Origin: a bacterium
GTDB lineage: Bacteria > Chloroflexota > Chloroflexia > Chloroflexales > Kallotenuaceae
DNA: 39,619 nucleotides
NCBI GenBank assembly: GCA_016781505.1
Contig: JADDQF010000127.1
Span: forward strand, 1-39,619
Reading direction: 5' to 3'
Positions 30,365-38,243 of the stretch are shown in pieces; the stretch's first letter is position 1, and the number at the start of each line of letters is the position of its first letter. The translations under genes were made by a program, and so were the position numbers. A model generated the notes under the pieces. That model saw nothing but the letters and a program-made list of their open reading frames with translations, did not search any database and was not told the DNA's origin.

Positions 30365-30398
30365 GCGGGCGCCCTCAGCGGGTGCCTGCTCGGCTTTT
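30365..30398 (+). terminator. Intrinsic terminator after the TPR gene
   Basis: GCGGGCGCCC (30365-30374) pairs with GGGTGCCTGC (30380-30389), 10 bp with two G-U, followed after 5 nt by TTTT. It is 23 bp after the TPR stop. A TACAAT box at 30424-30429 may start the next transcript. Confidence 0.7.
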
Positions 30399-30532
30399 AA
30401 GCATCTGCAATTAAAAGTTGCGCTACAATATGGCCGAGATGTGCTCAACCGGGGCTATTTTGATCTGATGCAGCCGACCCTGCGAACGTCATCGAGTCGC
30501 AATCCCCGCTGCCAGGTCATAGGAGAACGGGC

Positions 30533-31744
30533 GTGCGAGTTCTGATGCTCTCGTGGGAGTTTCCGCCGCATATTGTCGGCGGGCTCGGCAAGCATGTCGC
30601 TGATCTCGCGCCCGCGCTGGCCCAGGCTGGACTGGATATCCATGTTGTGACCCCGGATTTACGTGGCGGGCCGAGCGTTGAGCAAATCTGCGCAGGAGCT
30701 ACTGTGTACCGCGTGCCCACGGCCGACCGCGTGATCGAGCAGCAGAGCGTTATCGCCTTCAGCCAAACCAGCAATTTGTATCTGGAACGCAAAGCCCGGG
30801 AGCTAGCCAGCACGCTGGGCGGGTTTGATATTATCCATGGACACGACTGGCTGGTGGCTTATGCCAGCGTAGCGATCAAGTATGCGTTGAGGCGGCCACT
30901 GGTGGTGACTGTCCATTCCATGGAGCGCGGCCGGATGCAAGGAACCCTCGTAAGCGAGCAGTCCTTGGCGATTAACGGCGCCGAATGGTGGCTCACCTAT
31001 GAGGCCTGGCGCGTTATCACCGTCAGCCACTACATGGCACAGCAGGTTTCAAGCTATTTCAGCATCCCCGCCGACAAGCTCGACGTTATCTATAATGGCG
31101 TTATGAAGCCGCAAAACGCGCCGCTCGGCCCGGCTGAGCGAGCAGCATTTCGCCAAACATATGCCGCTCCTGACGAAAAGATCGCCTACTACGTCGGGCG
31201 TTTGGTGCACGAAAAAGGCGTGCACGTGCTGATCGAGGCTGCCCCGTTGATTTTAAGCAAACAGCCCCATATCAAGTTCCTCATCGCCGGAACTGGCGTG
31301 TACACCGACGTGCTGCGACAGTTGGTCGAGGAGCGCGGGGTTGCTGCCAACTTCATTTTTACCGGCTTTATAACCGACGACGTTCGTGATAAGCTGTATC
31401 AAGTAGCCGATGTGGCTGTGTTTCCAAGCTTATACGAGCCGTTTGGCATTGTGGCGTTGGAAGCTATGGCGCATGGCTGTCCTGTTGTGGTATCCGAGAC
31501 AGGCGGGCTGGCTGAGTTTGTTACCGCTCACGAAACCGGCATCCTGACCCGCTGCGGCGATCCGGAATCACTCGCCTGGGGCGTACTGCACACCTTGCAG
31601 AATCCGGTCTGGACTGCCCGGCGGGTGGCTAATGCGCTACGGATGGTGGAGGAGGTGTACAACTGGCAACGGATCGCGGGCCAAACGGCGAACACCTACT
31701 GTCGGGTCCATGACGAGTGGCAGGCGAGTGACTGGGGCCAGTAG
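30533..31744 (+). CDS. GT4-family glycosyltransferase
   Basis: A 403-residue GT-B fold glycosyltransferase. The N-terminal part opens with LMLSWEFPPHIVGGLGKHVA, containing the GGLGKH donor-phosphate loop typical of glycogen-synthase-like and GT4 enzymes, then HGHDWLVAY. The C-terminal domain has YYVGRLVHEKGVHVLIEAAP, and the EX7E-like motif PSLYEPFGIVALEAMAHGCPV with ETGGLAEFV. Such enzymes transfer a sugar from an NDP or ADP donor. The start is GTG 30533 with TAGGAG upstream. It could be an alpha-glucan or trehalose-like synthase; the acceptor is not readable. Confidence 0.9.
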   Translation: MRVLMLSWEFPPHIVGGLGKHVADLAPALAQAGLDIHVVTPDLRGGPSVEQICAGATVYRVPTADRVIEQQSVIAFSQTSNLYLERKARELASTLGGFDIIHGHDWLVAYASVAIKYALRRPLVVTVHSMERGRMQGTLVSEQSLAINGAEWWLTYEAWRVITVSHYMAQQVSSYFSIPADKLDVIYNGVMKPQNAPLGPAERAAFRQTYAAPDEKIAYYVGRLVHEKGVHVLIEAAPLILSKQPHIKFLIAGTGVYTDVLRQLVEERGVAANFIFTGFITDDVRDKLYQVADVAVFPSLYEPFGIVALEAMAHGCPVVVSETGGLAEFVTAHETGILTRCGDPESLAWGVLHTLQNPVWTARRVANALRMVEEVYNWQRIAGQTANTYCRVHDEWQASDWGQ

Positions 31745-31839
31745 CACGCTAGGCAGAACCGCACATCGCGCTGACGACCTTTACGTACTGCGGTAGTGAT
31801 AACTGTACATGGGGTGTTTACATGACCGAAAGAGAAGTT

Positions 31840-32979
31840 ATGAGCGACAATCGGCGTATCACGCTGGATGAGGCGATTGCCGCCGCACGCAGCGGTCACC
31901 GGGATGACGCCACGCGGATGCTGCGGCAGATCGTCGCGGAAGATCCGTTCACGGTGGATGGCTGGATCTGGCTGGGCGGCGTGGCCACCGATCCACGGGA
32001 ACAGCGCTCAGCACTGGAGCACGCGCTCACCATCGCGCCCCAAAACCAGCGGGCCCAGCAGGGGCTGTCTTGGCTGCGCCAAACCCATCCCGACATCTTT
32101 AACACGCCGTCCAGCCCGGCCGAAGGCCCGACTACCCCGCTGGAATCCGTGGCAGCGCAACCGCCGAGCCAAGCCATGGTTTATGAGCCAACCGATCAGT
32201 CCCACTCGTCGCACACCTCGACGGTCTATGACGCGCCGACACAGGCTAATCCAGCGCACAGATCGACGATCTATGACGCGCCGACTCAAGCCATGCCGGT
32301 GACGTATCGGGCCCAATCCGATACGCTGGCCAACGAGCCTCCCTTCCAAACCGACCGCCTACCCGTGCACAGCGATACTGCAGGGAGCACCCGGCCCGCA
32401 GCTAGGATCGGGCAGACCGACCGCATGGCGGTAGCGCCACTGCCCCGCGCTGCTGGAGGCGAAACGGTTGGGGAGCGGCGCAGCCCGTTTGCCAACTTTT
32501 CCCGGTGGCTGATTTTGGCGCTGTATTTGCTGAGCTTCGGAGCCAGCGCCACCCTCGCGGCATTGACGTTGTGGGACAACAACGGCTTTGTGCAGGTGGC
32601 CAACGGCATCCTGGCCCAGCCACCTTTACGCGTTCAGCTTGCGCCCGCGGCGGTCAACACCGTCTTCTGGAGCACAGTCGCCGTGCTTGTTGCCGTAGCC
32701 GTGGTCGATCTGATGTTAGCCCTGGGCTTTATCTTTCGACAGCGTTGGGCATGGTGGACCAATCTGTTGATCGCCACGCTGGCGTTGGCGGGCGCGATAG
32801 CCCTGCTGGTGCCCGACGTTTCGTTCACGCCGGCCCAGATCGGAGACTTCACGGCGGACAATGTGATCGTCCAAACGTTGGGCGGCTTGACGATCTTTAC
32901 CGCGATCTTTTGGCTGCTGTCCGTAGCCAGCCGCCGGGCGTTTTATCCACGACGGATTGTGCAGCACGATGGGCGGTAG
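31840..32979 (+). CDS. Membrane protein, TPR-like N-terminus, 4 TM helices
   Basis: A 379-residue protein. Residues 1-90 are a TPR-like helical pair ([20 protein letters not shown], then [23 protein letters not shown]). Residues 95-215 are a disordered Pro/Ser/Thr region with two near-identical copies of ST(V/I)YDAPTQA. Four transmembrane helices occupy residues 225-370 ([57 protein letters not shown] and [16 protein letters not shown]). I chose ATG 31840 with AGAGAAG upstream; ATG 31822 is also in frame. The last codons overlap the start of aroC. The family is unknown. Confidence 0.75.
   Translation: MSDNRRITLDEAIAAARSGHRDDATRMLRQIVAEDPFTVDGWIWLGGVATDPREQRSALEHALTIAPQNQRAQQGLSWLRQTHPDIFNTPSSPAEGPTTPLESVAAQPPSQAMVYEPTDQSHSSHTSTVYDAPTQANPAHRSTIYDAPTQAMPVTYRAQSDTLANEPPFQTDRLPVHSDTAGSTRPAARIGQTDRMAVAPLPRAAGGETVGERRSPFANFSRWLILALYLLSFGASATLAALTLWDNNGFVQVANGILAQPPLRVQLAPAAVNTVFWSTVAVLVAVAVVDLMLALGFIFRQRWAWWTNLLIATLALAGAIALLVPDVSFTPAQIGDFTADNVIVQTLGGLTIFTAIFWLLSVASRRAFYPRRIVQHDGR
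32218..32291 (+). repeat. Coding direct repeat (ST[VI]YDAPTQA)
   Basis: Two 29-bp copies, 32218-32246 and 32263-32291, differ at only three positions and code for ST(V/I)YDAPTQA inside the disordered region of the preceding gene product. A more degenerate copy (MVYEPTDQ) lies just upstream. Such repeats are phosphorylatable, interaction-prone segments in many signalling proteins (inference). Confidence 0.8.
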
Positions 32980-34039
32980 CAGCTTCGGCACCCTGTTCCG
33001 CATCACGACCTTTGGCGAGTCGCACGGGCCAGCCGTCGGCGTGGTAGTGGACGGCTGTCCAGCCGGACTGGAGCTGGACGAGGTCGTCGTGCAGCGTGAT
33101 CTGGATCGCCGTCGGGTTGGGCAAAGCCGCATGACCTCAGCCCGCAACGAGCCCGACGCAGTGCGCATTTTGTCGGGCGTTTTTGAAGGACGCACGACTG
33201 GCACGCCGATCGCGTTGATGGTGGAAAACACCAATGCCCGGTCGCAGGACTACGACACGATCAAGGATCTGTACCGTCCCGGACACGCCGACTACACCTG
33301 GGAAGCCAAGTTCGGATTGCGCGATTACCGGGGCGGTGGTCGGTCATCGGCGCGCGAAACCGTTGGCCGCGTGGCCGCGGGCGGTGTCGCGCGCGCACTG
33401 CTAGGCACCATCGGCGTGCGCGTTTTTGGCTACACCACCCAGCTTGCGCACCTCCACGCCAAGCAGCTGGTCGAGGACGAAATCGAGCGAAATCCGATGC
33501 GCTGCGCCGACCCCGAGGTTGCGCCCCAAATGGTTGCGCTGGTGGAGCAGGCGCGGCGTGATCTGGATTCGCTGGGCGGGGTGGTGGAGGTTCGCGCGAG
33601 TAACGTACCGCCGGGCCTGGGCGAGCCGGTGTTTGATAAGCTGGACGCCGACATCGGCAAGGCGATGCTGAGCATTCCGGCCGTGAAAGGCGTCGAGATC
33701 GGGGCGGGCTTCGACGCAGCCCACCACCGCGGCTCCCAAAACAACGATCCGTTTGAGCGGCGGGCAGACGGCACCATTGGCACAGCTACCAACCATGCCG
33801 GCGGCATCCTGGGCGGTATCTCGACCGGCGAAGAACTGATCGTGCGGGTCGCGGCCAAGCCACCGGCGTCGATCGCGCAGGAGCAGCAGACGGTGAACCG
33901 GATGGGCGAATCGGCGCTGATCACGGTCAAAGGGCGGCACGATCCCACGGTGTTACCGCGCCTGGTGCCGGTCGCCGAAGCCATGCTGCTGCTGGTATTG
34001 GCCGACCACTGGCTGCGCCAGCGCGCCGCACGGGTCTAA
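32969..34039 (+). CDS. aroC: Chorismate synthase
   Basis: A 356-residue FMN-dependent enzyme converting EPSP to chorismate, the last common step of aromatic synthesis. It has the family signatures [20 protein letters not shown] (about residues 12-31), RARxE-like [31 protein letters not shown], and the C-terminal [20 protein letters not shown] chose ATG 32969, overlapping the previous gene by 11 bp, because it gives the usual [12 protein letters not shown] start. tyrA lies nearby (35472), so two aromatic-pathway genes are linked in the same run. Confidence 0.97.
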   Translation: MGGSSFGTLFRITTFGESHGPAVGVVVDGCPAGLELDEVVVQRDLDRRRVGQSRMTSARNEPDAVRILSGVFEGRTTGTPIALMVENTNARSQDYDTIKDLYRPGHADYTWEAKFGLRDYRGGGRSSARETVGRVAAGGVARALLGTIGVRVFGYTTQLAHLHAKQLVEDEIERNPMRCADPEVAPQMVALVEQARRDLDSLGGVVEVRASNVPPGLGEPVFDKLDADIGKAMLSIPAVKGVEIGAGFDAAHHRGSQNNDPFERRADGTIGTATNHAGGILGGISTGEELIVRVAAKPPASIAQEQQTVNRMGESALITVKGRHDPTVLPRLVPVAEAMLLLVLADHWLRQRAARV

Positions 34040-34059
34040 AGGCAGGACTGCACGTATTC

Positions 34060-34503
34060 ATGACCATCGCGCTACGGGAGATTAACCGCGACAACTGGCG
34101 GGAATGTATTCGGCTCCAGGTAGCGCCGGAGCAGGAGCATTTTGTAGCCTCGAATGTGTACTCGCTGGCGCAGGCCAAGGCGCAGCCCGAGTGTGTGCCC
34201 TTGGCGGTCTACGCCAACGCCCAGATGGTCGGCTTCGTGATGTATGCGCTGGATGCCGACGAGCACAAATACTGGATCTATCGCTTGATGATCGCCGCGC
34301 CGTTTCAAGGGCAAGGCTATGGCCGCGCCGCCATGCAGGAAGTGCTGGAGCTCCTGCGGGACAAGCCGGATTGTTTGGAGGTGGTCATCAGCTACGAGAC
34401 AGACAATACCGCTGCAGCGCGGCTGTACGCGAGCGTGGGCTTTTGCGCGACCGGAGAAATTATTGACGGGGAGGTGGTGGCACGTCTTCGTCTAACACCA
34501 TGA
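34060..34503 (+). CDS. GNAT-family N-acetyltransferase
   Basis: A 147-residue acetyl-CoA-dependent acetyltransferase. The acetyl-CoA loop is RxxGxG-type, QGQGYGRAAMQEVL (about residues 87-100), with a beta-4 IYRLMIAAP before it and NTAAARLYASVGF near the C-terminus. The N-terminus (LREINRDNWRECIRL, then HFVASN) resembles spermidine/spermine acetyltransferases of the BltD/PaiA type, which makes a polyamine substrate possible. The stop overlaps the next start (ATGA). Confidence 0.88.
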   Translation: MTIALREINRDNWRECIRLQVAPEQEHFVASNVYSLAQAKAQPECVPLAVYANAQMVGFVMYALDADEHKYWIYRLMIAAPFQGQGYGRAAMQEVLELLRDKPDCLEVVISYETDNTAAARLYASVGFCATGEIIDGEVVARLRLTP

Positions 34504-35378
34504 GCGATTCGACGGTACCTCAGCATGACGAACCAGCCGAGACCGGGCCTGCACTGCCTCCTGCAACAAGCGCTCCGGTGGAGCCGGTTGCGGCAGCGCA
34601 GCCCGAGTCGCCGCCGAACCCGAGCGACGCCGCCGCGCAATCCGTGCACCCTCGCTCACTTAAGCGGCGGATCGAACAGCAGCCACCACCACGCACTGCA
34701 GCTACCTCACGGATTCGCTCCCACCCGTTGCCGGCGCCGGAAAGGCAGGTCGTGCACAAACGGGTGCGCGAGCCGGTACCCTTTGACTGGGAACCCGAGC
34801 CAATGCAGGGTCCGTGGGTAGCCAAGCCGCTCGTGATTGGGCTGGCAGCGCTGGCCTGGCTGGTTGCCCTCGGTTTGCTGCTCGCGGCGCCCGAGCGCTT
34901 GGTAGTCGCGGGCGTTGGGGCACGAGTACTGGTTCCGCTGAGCTGGGGCTTAGCCGCGGCACTCACCTTTGTGCCGGTCCAGCTACGCATGGCCTTGCCC
35001 GGCATCGGGTGGCAAAGCATTGTGGGCTGGGCGCTGCTCGGCTACCTGCTGGCCTTCGTGCCGGCGCCGACGGGCTGGTTGCTCGATCTGCCCGATCTGC
35101 CGGTCTACCTGCTGCTCTTTTTCGCCATGTTTTACACTGTGACGGCCGCCATGGTGCCCCTGACGTATCTGCTGGGACAGCGCTTTTATAAGCTGCGCAT
35201 CCATCGGCTCGACGTTGGCCGCGCCCGGCGCCAAGCGTATGAGATTGGCCTCTTGATCGTGGTTGCGCTGGTGATGGCGGGACTGCGCGTGCTGTCGCCG
35301 ATTACCTTTGGGCTGCTGGCGCTGGTGATGGTGCTGACCGAGGCGCTGCTGCTTTCTCAGGTGCAGCCGGAAGGCTAA
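34500..35378 (+). CDS. Integral membrane protein with disordered N-terminus
   Basis: A 292-residue protein. The first 100 residues are Pro/Ala/Glu-rich and disordered, with a basic run (SLKRRIEQQPPPRTAATSR). The rest has about six hydrophobic helices at roughly 109-129, 133-155, 166-184, 196-219, 244-262 and 265-285 (for example VIGLAALAWLVALGLLLAA). I recognise no family. It starts at an ATGA overlap with the GNAT gene and ends 93 bp before tyrA, so it is part of the same transcript. Confidence 0.75.
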   Translation: MSDSTVPQHDEPAETGPALPPATSAPVEPVAAAQPESPPNPSDAAAQSVHPRSLKRRIEQQPPPRTAATSRIRSHPLPAPERQVVHKRVREPVPFDWEPEPMQGPWVAKPLVIGLAALAWLVALGLLLAAPERLVVAGVGARVLVPLSWGLAAALTFVPVQLRMALPGIGWQSIVGWALLGYLLAFVPAPTGWLLDLPDLPVYLLLFFAMFYTVTAAMVPLTYLLGQRFYKLRIHRLDVGRARRQAYEIGLLIVVALVMAGLRVLSPITFGLLALVMVLTEALLLSQVQPEG

Positions 35379-35471
35379 GCAGCGTTGGCTTGGTGTAGCG
35401 GAAACGGTGTTCTGACTGACCGACCATCGACCGTCTGCTGCCCCGCAGATCCAACTGAGGAGTTTTTGCCG

Positions 35472-36452
35472 GTGAACATTTCCATTATTGGCCTGGATAT
35501 GATTGGCGGAGCGTTGGGCTTGGCGCTCGGCACACTGGACGATACAGCCCTTGCTAGTGGGCGGCCGACGATTACAGGCTGGGACCGCAACAGCCGGGCG
35601 GTGCGGGATGCGCGGGATCGGCTTCAGATCGACCGCGCGGCACGGGATGTCGCGGAGGCTGTGCATGATGCCGATGTGGTGTTTGTGACCGGCACGCCCG
35701 ACGAGGTGGGCGCGGTCTTCCGCGACATTGCACCAGAGCTTAGCCACGGCACCATCGTCAGCGACGTCAGCAGCGTGAAGGGGCAGACCCTCGCCCTGGC
35801 CCAAAGCAGCTTGCCCACCACCATAGATTTTATCGGCGGTCATCCGCTCGTGCACCGCAGCGGCAACCTGCGCGATGCCTCGATTGATTTCTTCCGCGGC
35901 GCCATCTACTGCCTCACGCCAAGTCCCACCGCCCGCCCAACCGCCATTGATACCCTGGCTGCGCTGGTGGAGGCGATTGGCGCCAAGCCCTACTATATCG
36001 ATGCCGCCGAGCACGATGCCTACATCGCCAATACCCAGCATCTGCCACTCGTGCTCAGCGCCGCGCTGATGGAGAGCGTGACCCGCAGCGGCGGGTGGCG
36101 CGAGATGCAAGCGCTGGCGGGCGAGCCATTCCGGCTGGCCACGCAGCTTACGACGCTTGACCCGGCGGCAAGCAGCGCCGTGTGTGCCAACAACAGCGCG
36201 GCGCTCGGCGGCAGAATCGACGAGCTGATCCAGCTGCTGATTGAGTTGCGCGATAACCTGCATAACCGCGAACAGCTGGAGGCGATCTTTGTCCAGGCCC
36301 GCGACGCGCATCAGCAATGGCGGGCAGCCCAGCCGAACATGCGCCCGGGCGAGGCCGCCTTTTACGGCGATACCGAAGATCCCACCGTTAATCGCGGGCT
36401 GGGCGCGCTCTTTTTTGGCCAGCGTAAGCGACCGAACCAGGGCAAGAAATAG
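35472..36452 (+). CDS. tyrA: Prephenate dehydrogenase-like protein
   Basis: A 326-residue protein of the TyrA family, which oxidises prephenate (or arogenate) in tyrosine synthesis. The N-terminal nucleotide-binding domain has IIGLDMIGGALGLAL, then VFVTGTPDEV and DVSSVKG (98-104). The helical C-terminal half has IDAAEHDAYIANTQHLPLVL. GTG 35472 follows GAGGAG by 9 bp; TTG 35466 is an alternative. Two family landmarks are altered: the second Gly of GxGxxG is Asp (D9), and the usual HPMAG segment reads HPLVHRSG (124-131). Either a divergent active enzyme or a changed function is possible; the neighbouring aroC supports an aromatic-pathway role. Confidence 0.8.
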   Translation: MNISIIGLDMIGGALGLALGTLDDTALASGRPTITGWDRNSRAVRDARDRLQIDRAARDVAEAVHDADVVFVTGTPDEVGAVFRDIAPELSHGTIVSDVSSVKGQTLALAQSSLPTTIDFIGGHPLVHRSGNLRDASIDFFRGAIYCLTPSPTARPTAIDTLAALVEAIGAKPYYIDAAEHDAYIANTQHLPLVLSAALMESVTRSGGWREMQALAGEPFRLATQLTTLDPAASSAVCANNSAALGGRIDELIQLLIELRDNLHNREQLEAIFVQARDAHQQWRAAQPNMRPGEAAFYGDTEDPTVNRGLGALFFGQRKRPNQGKK

Positions 36453-36517
36453 CCGGGGCGTCGATCGGCATGCCTGCCGGACTAACTCTACAGATAGATG
36501 ACGCCATGCGGGGCAAG

Positions 36518-36547
36518 TTGCAGCGACTCAGCACACGATGCTACAAT
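36518..36547 (+). promoter_or_regulatory. Promoter for the B12-binding subunit and meaB
   Basis: TTGCAG (36518-36523) and TACAAT (36542-36547) are 18 bp apart. A second TACAAT lies at 36565-36570, after the heptamer tract. Confidence 0.6.
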
Positions 36548-36566
36548 AGCTGATAGCTGATGGCTA
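36546..36566. repeat. Heptamer tandem repeat near the mutase promoter
   Basis: Three 7-bp units (ATAGCTG, ATAGCTG, ATGGCTA) lie between two TACAAT boxes. Same 7-bp period as the other tracts in the window. Confidence 0.75.
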
Positions 36567-36599
36567 CAATCGGGTGCCTCCAACTACAAGGACTACGCA

Positions 36600-37022
36600 A
36601 TGGAGCGTAAAATACGGGTGCTTGTCGCGAAGCCAGGGCTCGATGGGCACGACCGCGGCGCAAAAGTGATTGCGCGGGCGCTGCGCGACGCGGGCATGGA
36701 AGTTGTGTACACCGGCCTGCAACAAACACCTCAAATGATCGTGGACGCCGCCCTGCAAGAGGATGTCGATGTGATCGGGCTGTCAATCCTGTCGGGCGCA
36801 CACATGACACTGCTGCCTAAAGTGATGCAGCTGCTCAACGCTGCGGGCGCTGCCGATGTGCTGGTCGTGGCCGGCGGCATTATCTCGGACGCCGACGCCG
36901 AAATTCTGCGGCGGGAACACGGCATTGCGGCCGTGTACGGGCCGGGCGCGTCCACCAACGCTATCGTCGAGTTTATTCGTGCCAACGTTAAGCCCGAGCG
37001 CTTTTCAGGCGCGGAAGTGTGA
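36600..37022 (+). CDS. Cobalamin-binding subunit of an acyl-CoA mutase
   Basis: A 140-residue stand-alone B12-binding domain. The base-off/His-on motif DxHxxG is DGHDRG (about residues 15-20), followed by [14 protein letters not shown] (SxL motif) and VVAGGII (GG motif). It matches the C-terminal domain of methylmalonyl-CoA mutase, encoded apart from the large subunit as in archaea and many Chloroflexota. The large catalytic subunit is not in the window. It lies 7 bp upstream of meaB, so they form a functional pair. SD is AAGGA, 10 bp before ATG 36600. Confidence 0.93.
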   Translation: MERKIRVLVAKPGLDGHDRGAKVIARALRDAGMEVVYTGLQQTPQMIVDAALQEDVDVIGLSILSGAHMTLLPKVMQLLNAAGAADVLVVAGGIISDADAEILRREHGIAAVYGPGASTNAIVEFIRANVKPERFSGAEV

Positions 37023-37029
37023 GCGCGGC

Positions 37030-37983
37030 GTGGGGTTAGTCGATCAGATGCAGGCAGGCGACCGACGCGCACTGTCGCGGCTCGTCTCCATCGTTGAGAA
37101 CGGCGGCGAAGACAGCCGCCGGGCGCTGGCAAAGCTGTACCAGTACACGGGCCGGGCGCAGATCATCGGCGTGACGGGACCACCCGGCGCTGGCAAAAGC
37201 ACGCTGGTGAACGAGCTCGCGCTTGAGTTTCGCCGCCGTGATACCACCGTCGGCATCTTAGCCGTCGATCCGACGTCACCATATAGCGGCGGCGCGATTT
37301 TGGGCGACCGCATCCGCATGCAGCCGCTCGGCCACGATCCCAGCATCTTTGTCCGGTCGATGGCCAGCCGGGGCCAGCTCGGGGGCATCGCCCGCGCGAC
37401 CGGCGATGTGGTCAAGGTGCTGGACGCCGCCGGCTTTAACAAGATCATCGTTGAAACGATTGGGGCCGGCCAGGCCGAGGTTGAGATTGCGCGCGAAGCA
37501 CATACCACCGTGGTCGTCGAAGTGCCCGGACTGGGCGACGATGTGCAGGCGATCAAGGCGGGCATTTTGGAAATCGCAGATGTGTTTGTGGTCAACAAAG
37601 CTGATCGCGAAGACGCCCAAAAGACGCAGCGCCATCTGCAGGCGATGATGCAGCTGGGCGGCGCGCCCCGCGAAGATTGGCCCGTCCCGATTGTGATGAC
37701 CGTGGCCACCAAAGCCCAGGGCATCGAAGCCGTCGTTGATGCAATTGAAAGCCATCTGTCACACCTCCAAACAACCGGGCATTTCGTTGAGCGCGAGCGC
37801 CAGCGCGTTGAGCGCGAGTTTCGGTCGATCTTGCAAGGACTTGCGCTCGACCTGGTGCAGGAACGGGTAGGGCCCGAGCAGCGCGCTGCCGTTGTTGCAC
37901 GCATTCAAGCGCGGCAGGTCGATCCGTACACTGCCGCGGAAAGGATGCTTGCCGACGCGCTTGGTGTGGCCGAGCTTAAGTAG
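37030..37983 (+). CDS. meaB: MeaB/ArgK-type GTPase chaperone of B12 mutase
   Basis: A 317-residue G3E-family P-loop GTPase that protects and reloads acyl-CoA mutases with adenosylcobalamin. It has GVTGPPGAGKST (P-loop), LAVDPTSPYSGGAILGDRIRM, VRSMASRGQLGG, ETIGAGQAE (switch region), and NKAD (G4). The C-terminal helix region of about 60 residues is the dimerisation arm. I chose GTG 37030, 7 bp after the preceding stop; ATG at 37048 is a shorter option. An upstream in-frame extension overlaps the mutase gene and is not used. Confidence 0.95.
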   Translation: MGLVDQMQAGDRRALSRLVSIVENGGEDSRRALAKLYQYTGRAQIIGVTGPPGAGKSTLVNELALEFRRRDTTVGILAVDPTSPYSGGAILGDRIRMQPLGHDPSIFVRSMASRGQLGGIARATGDVVKVLDAAGFNKIIVETIGAGQAEVEIAREAHTTVVVEVPGLGDDVQAIKAGILEIADVFVVNKADREDAQKTQRHLQAMMQLGGAPREDWPVPIVMTVATKAQGIEAVVDAIESHLSHLQTTGHFVERERQRVEREFRSILQGLALDLVQERVGPEQRAAVVARIQARQVDPYTAAERMLADALGVAELK

Positions 37984-37989
37984 TGCAAG

Positions 37990-38022
37990 ATGGGCTGCGT
38001 ACCGCTACGCGGCCCATTCTTG
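37990..38022 (+). terminator. Intrinsic terminator after meaB
   Basis: ATGGGCTGCGTA (37990-38001) pairs with TACGCGGCCCAT (38006-38017), 12 bp with one G-U and a CCGC loop. TCTTGTTTG follows. It lies 7 bp after the meaB stop. Confidence 0.7.
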
Positions 38023-38243
38023 TTTGGGGGATACGTCGGGCAGCCGCCGGAGCAAAGATGCTGGTTCCTGTGGCACTACTATCTGCCGTATCCCAGCGCA
38101 CTCAGATCGAACATAACAACAAGGAGGTTTCCGCTTCATTTCACTATCCTTGCACGCTGCGGCGCGACAATCCCCCATCCGCGCCGTTGCGCATCAGGTA
38201 TGTGCGTTTCTGTCCCTACTCAACGTAGATCTGGAGGACGAAC
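38023..38243 (+). other. Leader/spacer before the EF-G paralogue
   Basis: No gene is supported here. An AAGGAGGTTT run (38120-38129) has the form of a strong Shine-Dalgarno but no ATG, GTG or TTG stands at usable distance; it lies about 115 bp before the EF-G-like start. The near start-proximal site GGAGG (38233-38237) serves the next gene. Confidence 0.5.

Noticed and set aside
34983-36317. A 444-codon minus-strand open frame
   Set aside because: It is antisense to the membrane-protein gene and tyrA. His/Gln-rich composition marks it as a shadow in GC-rich DNA.
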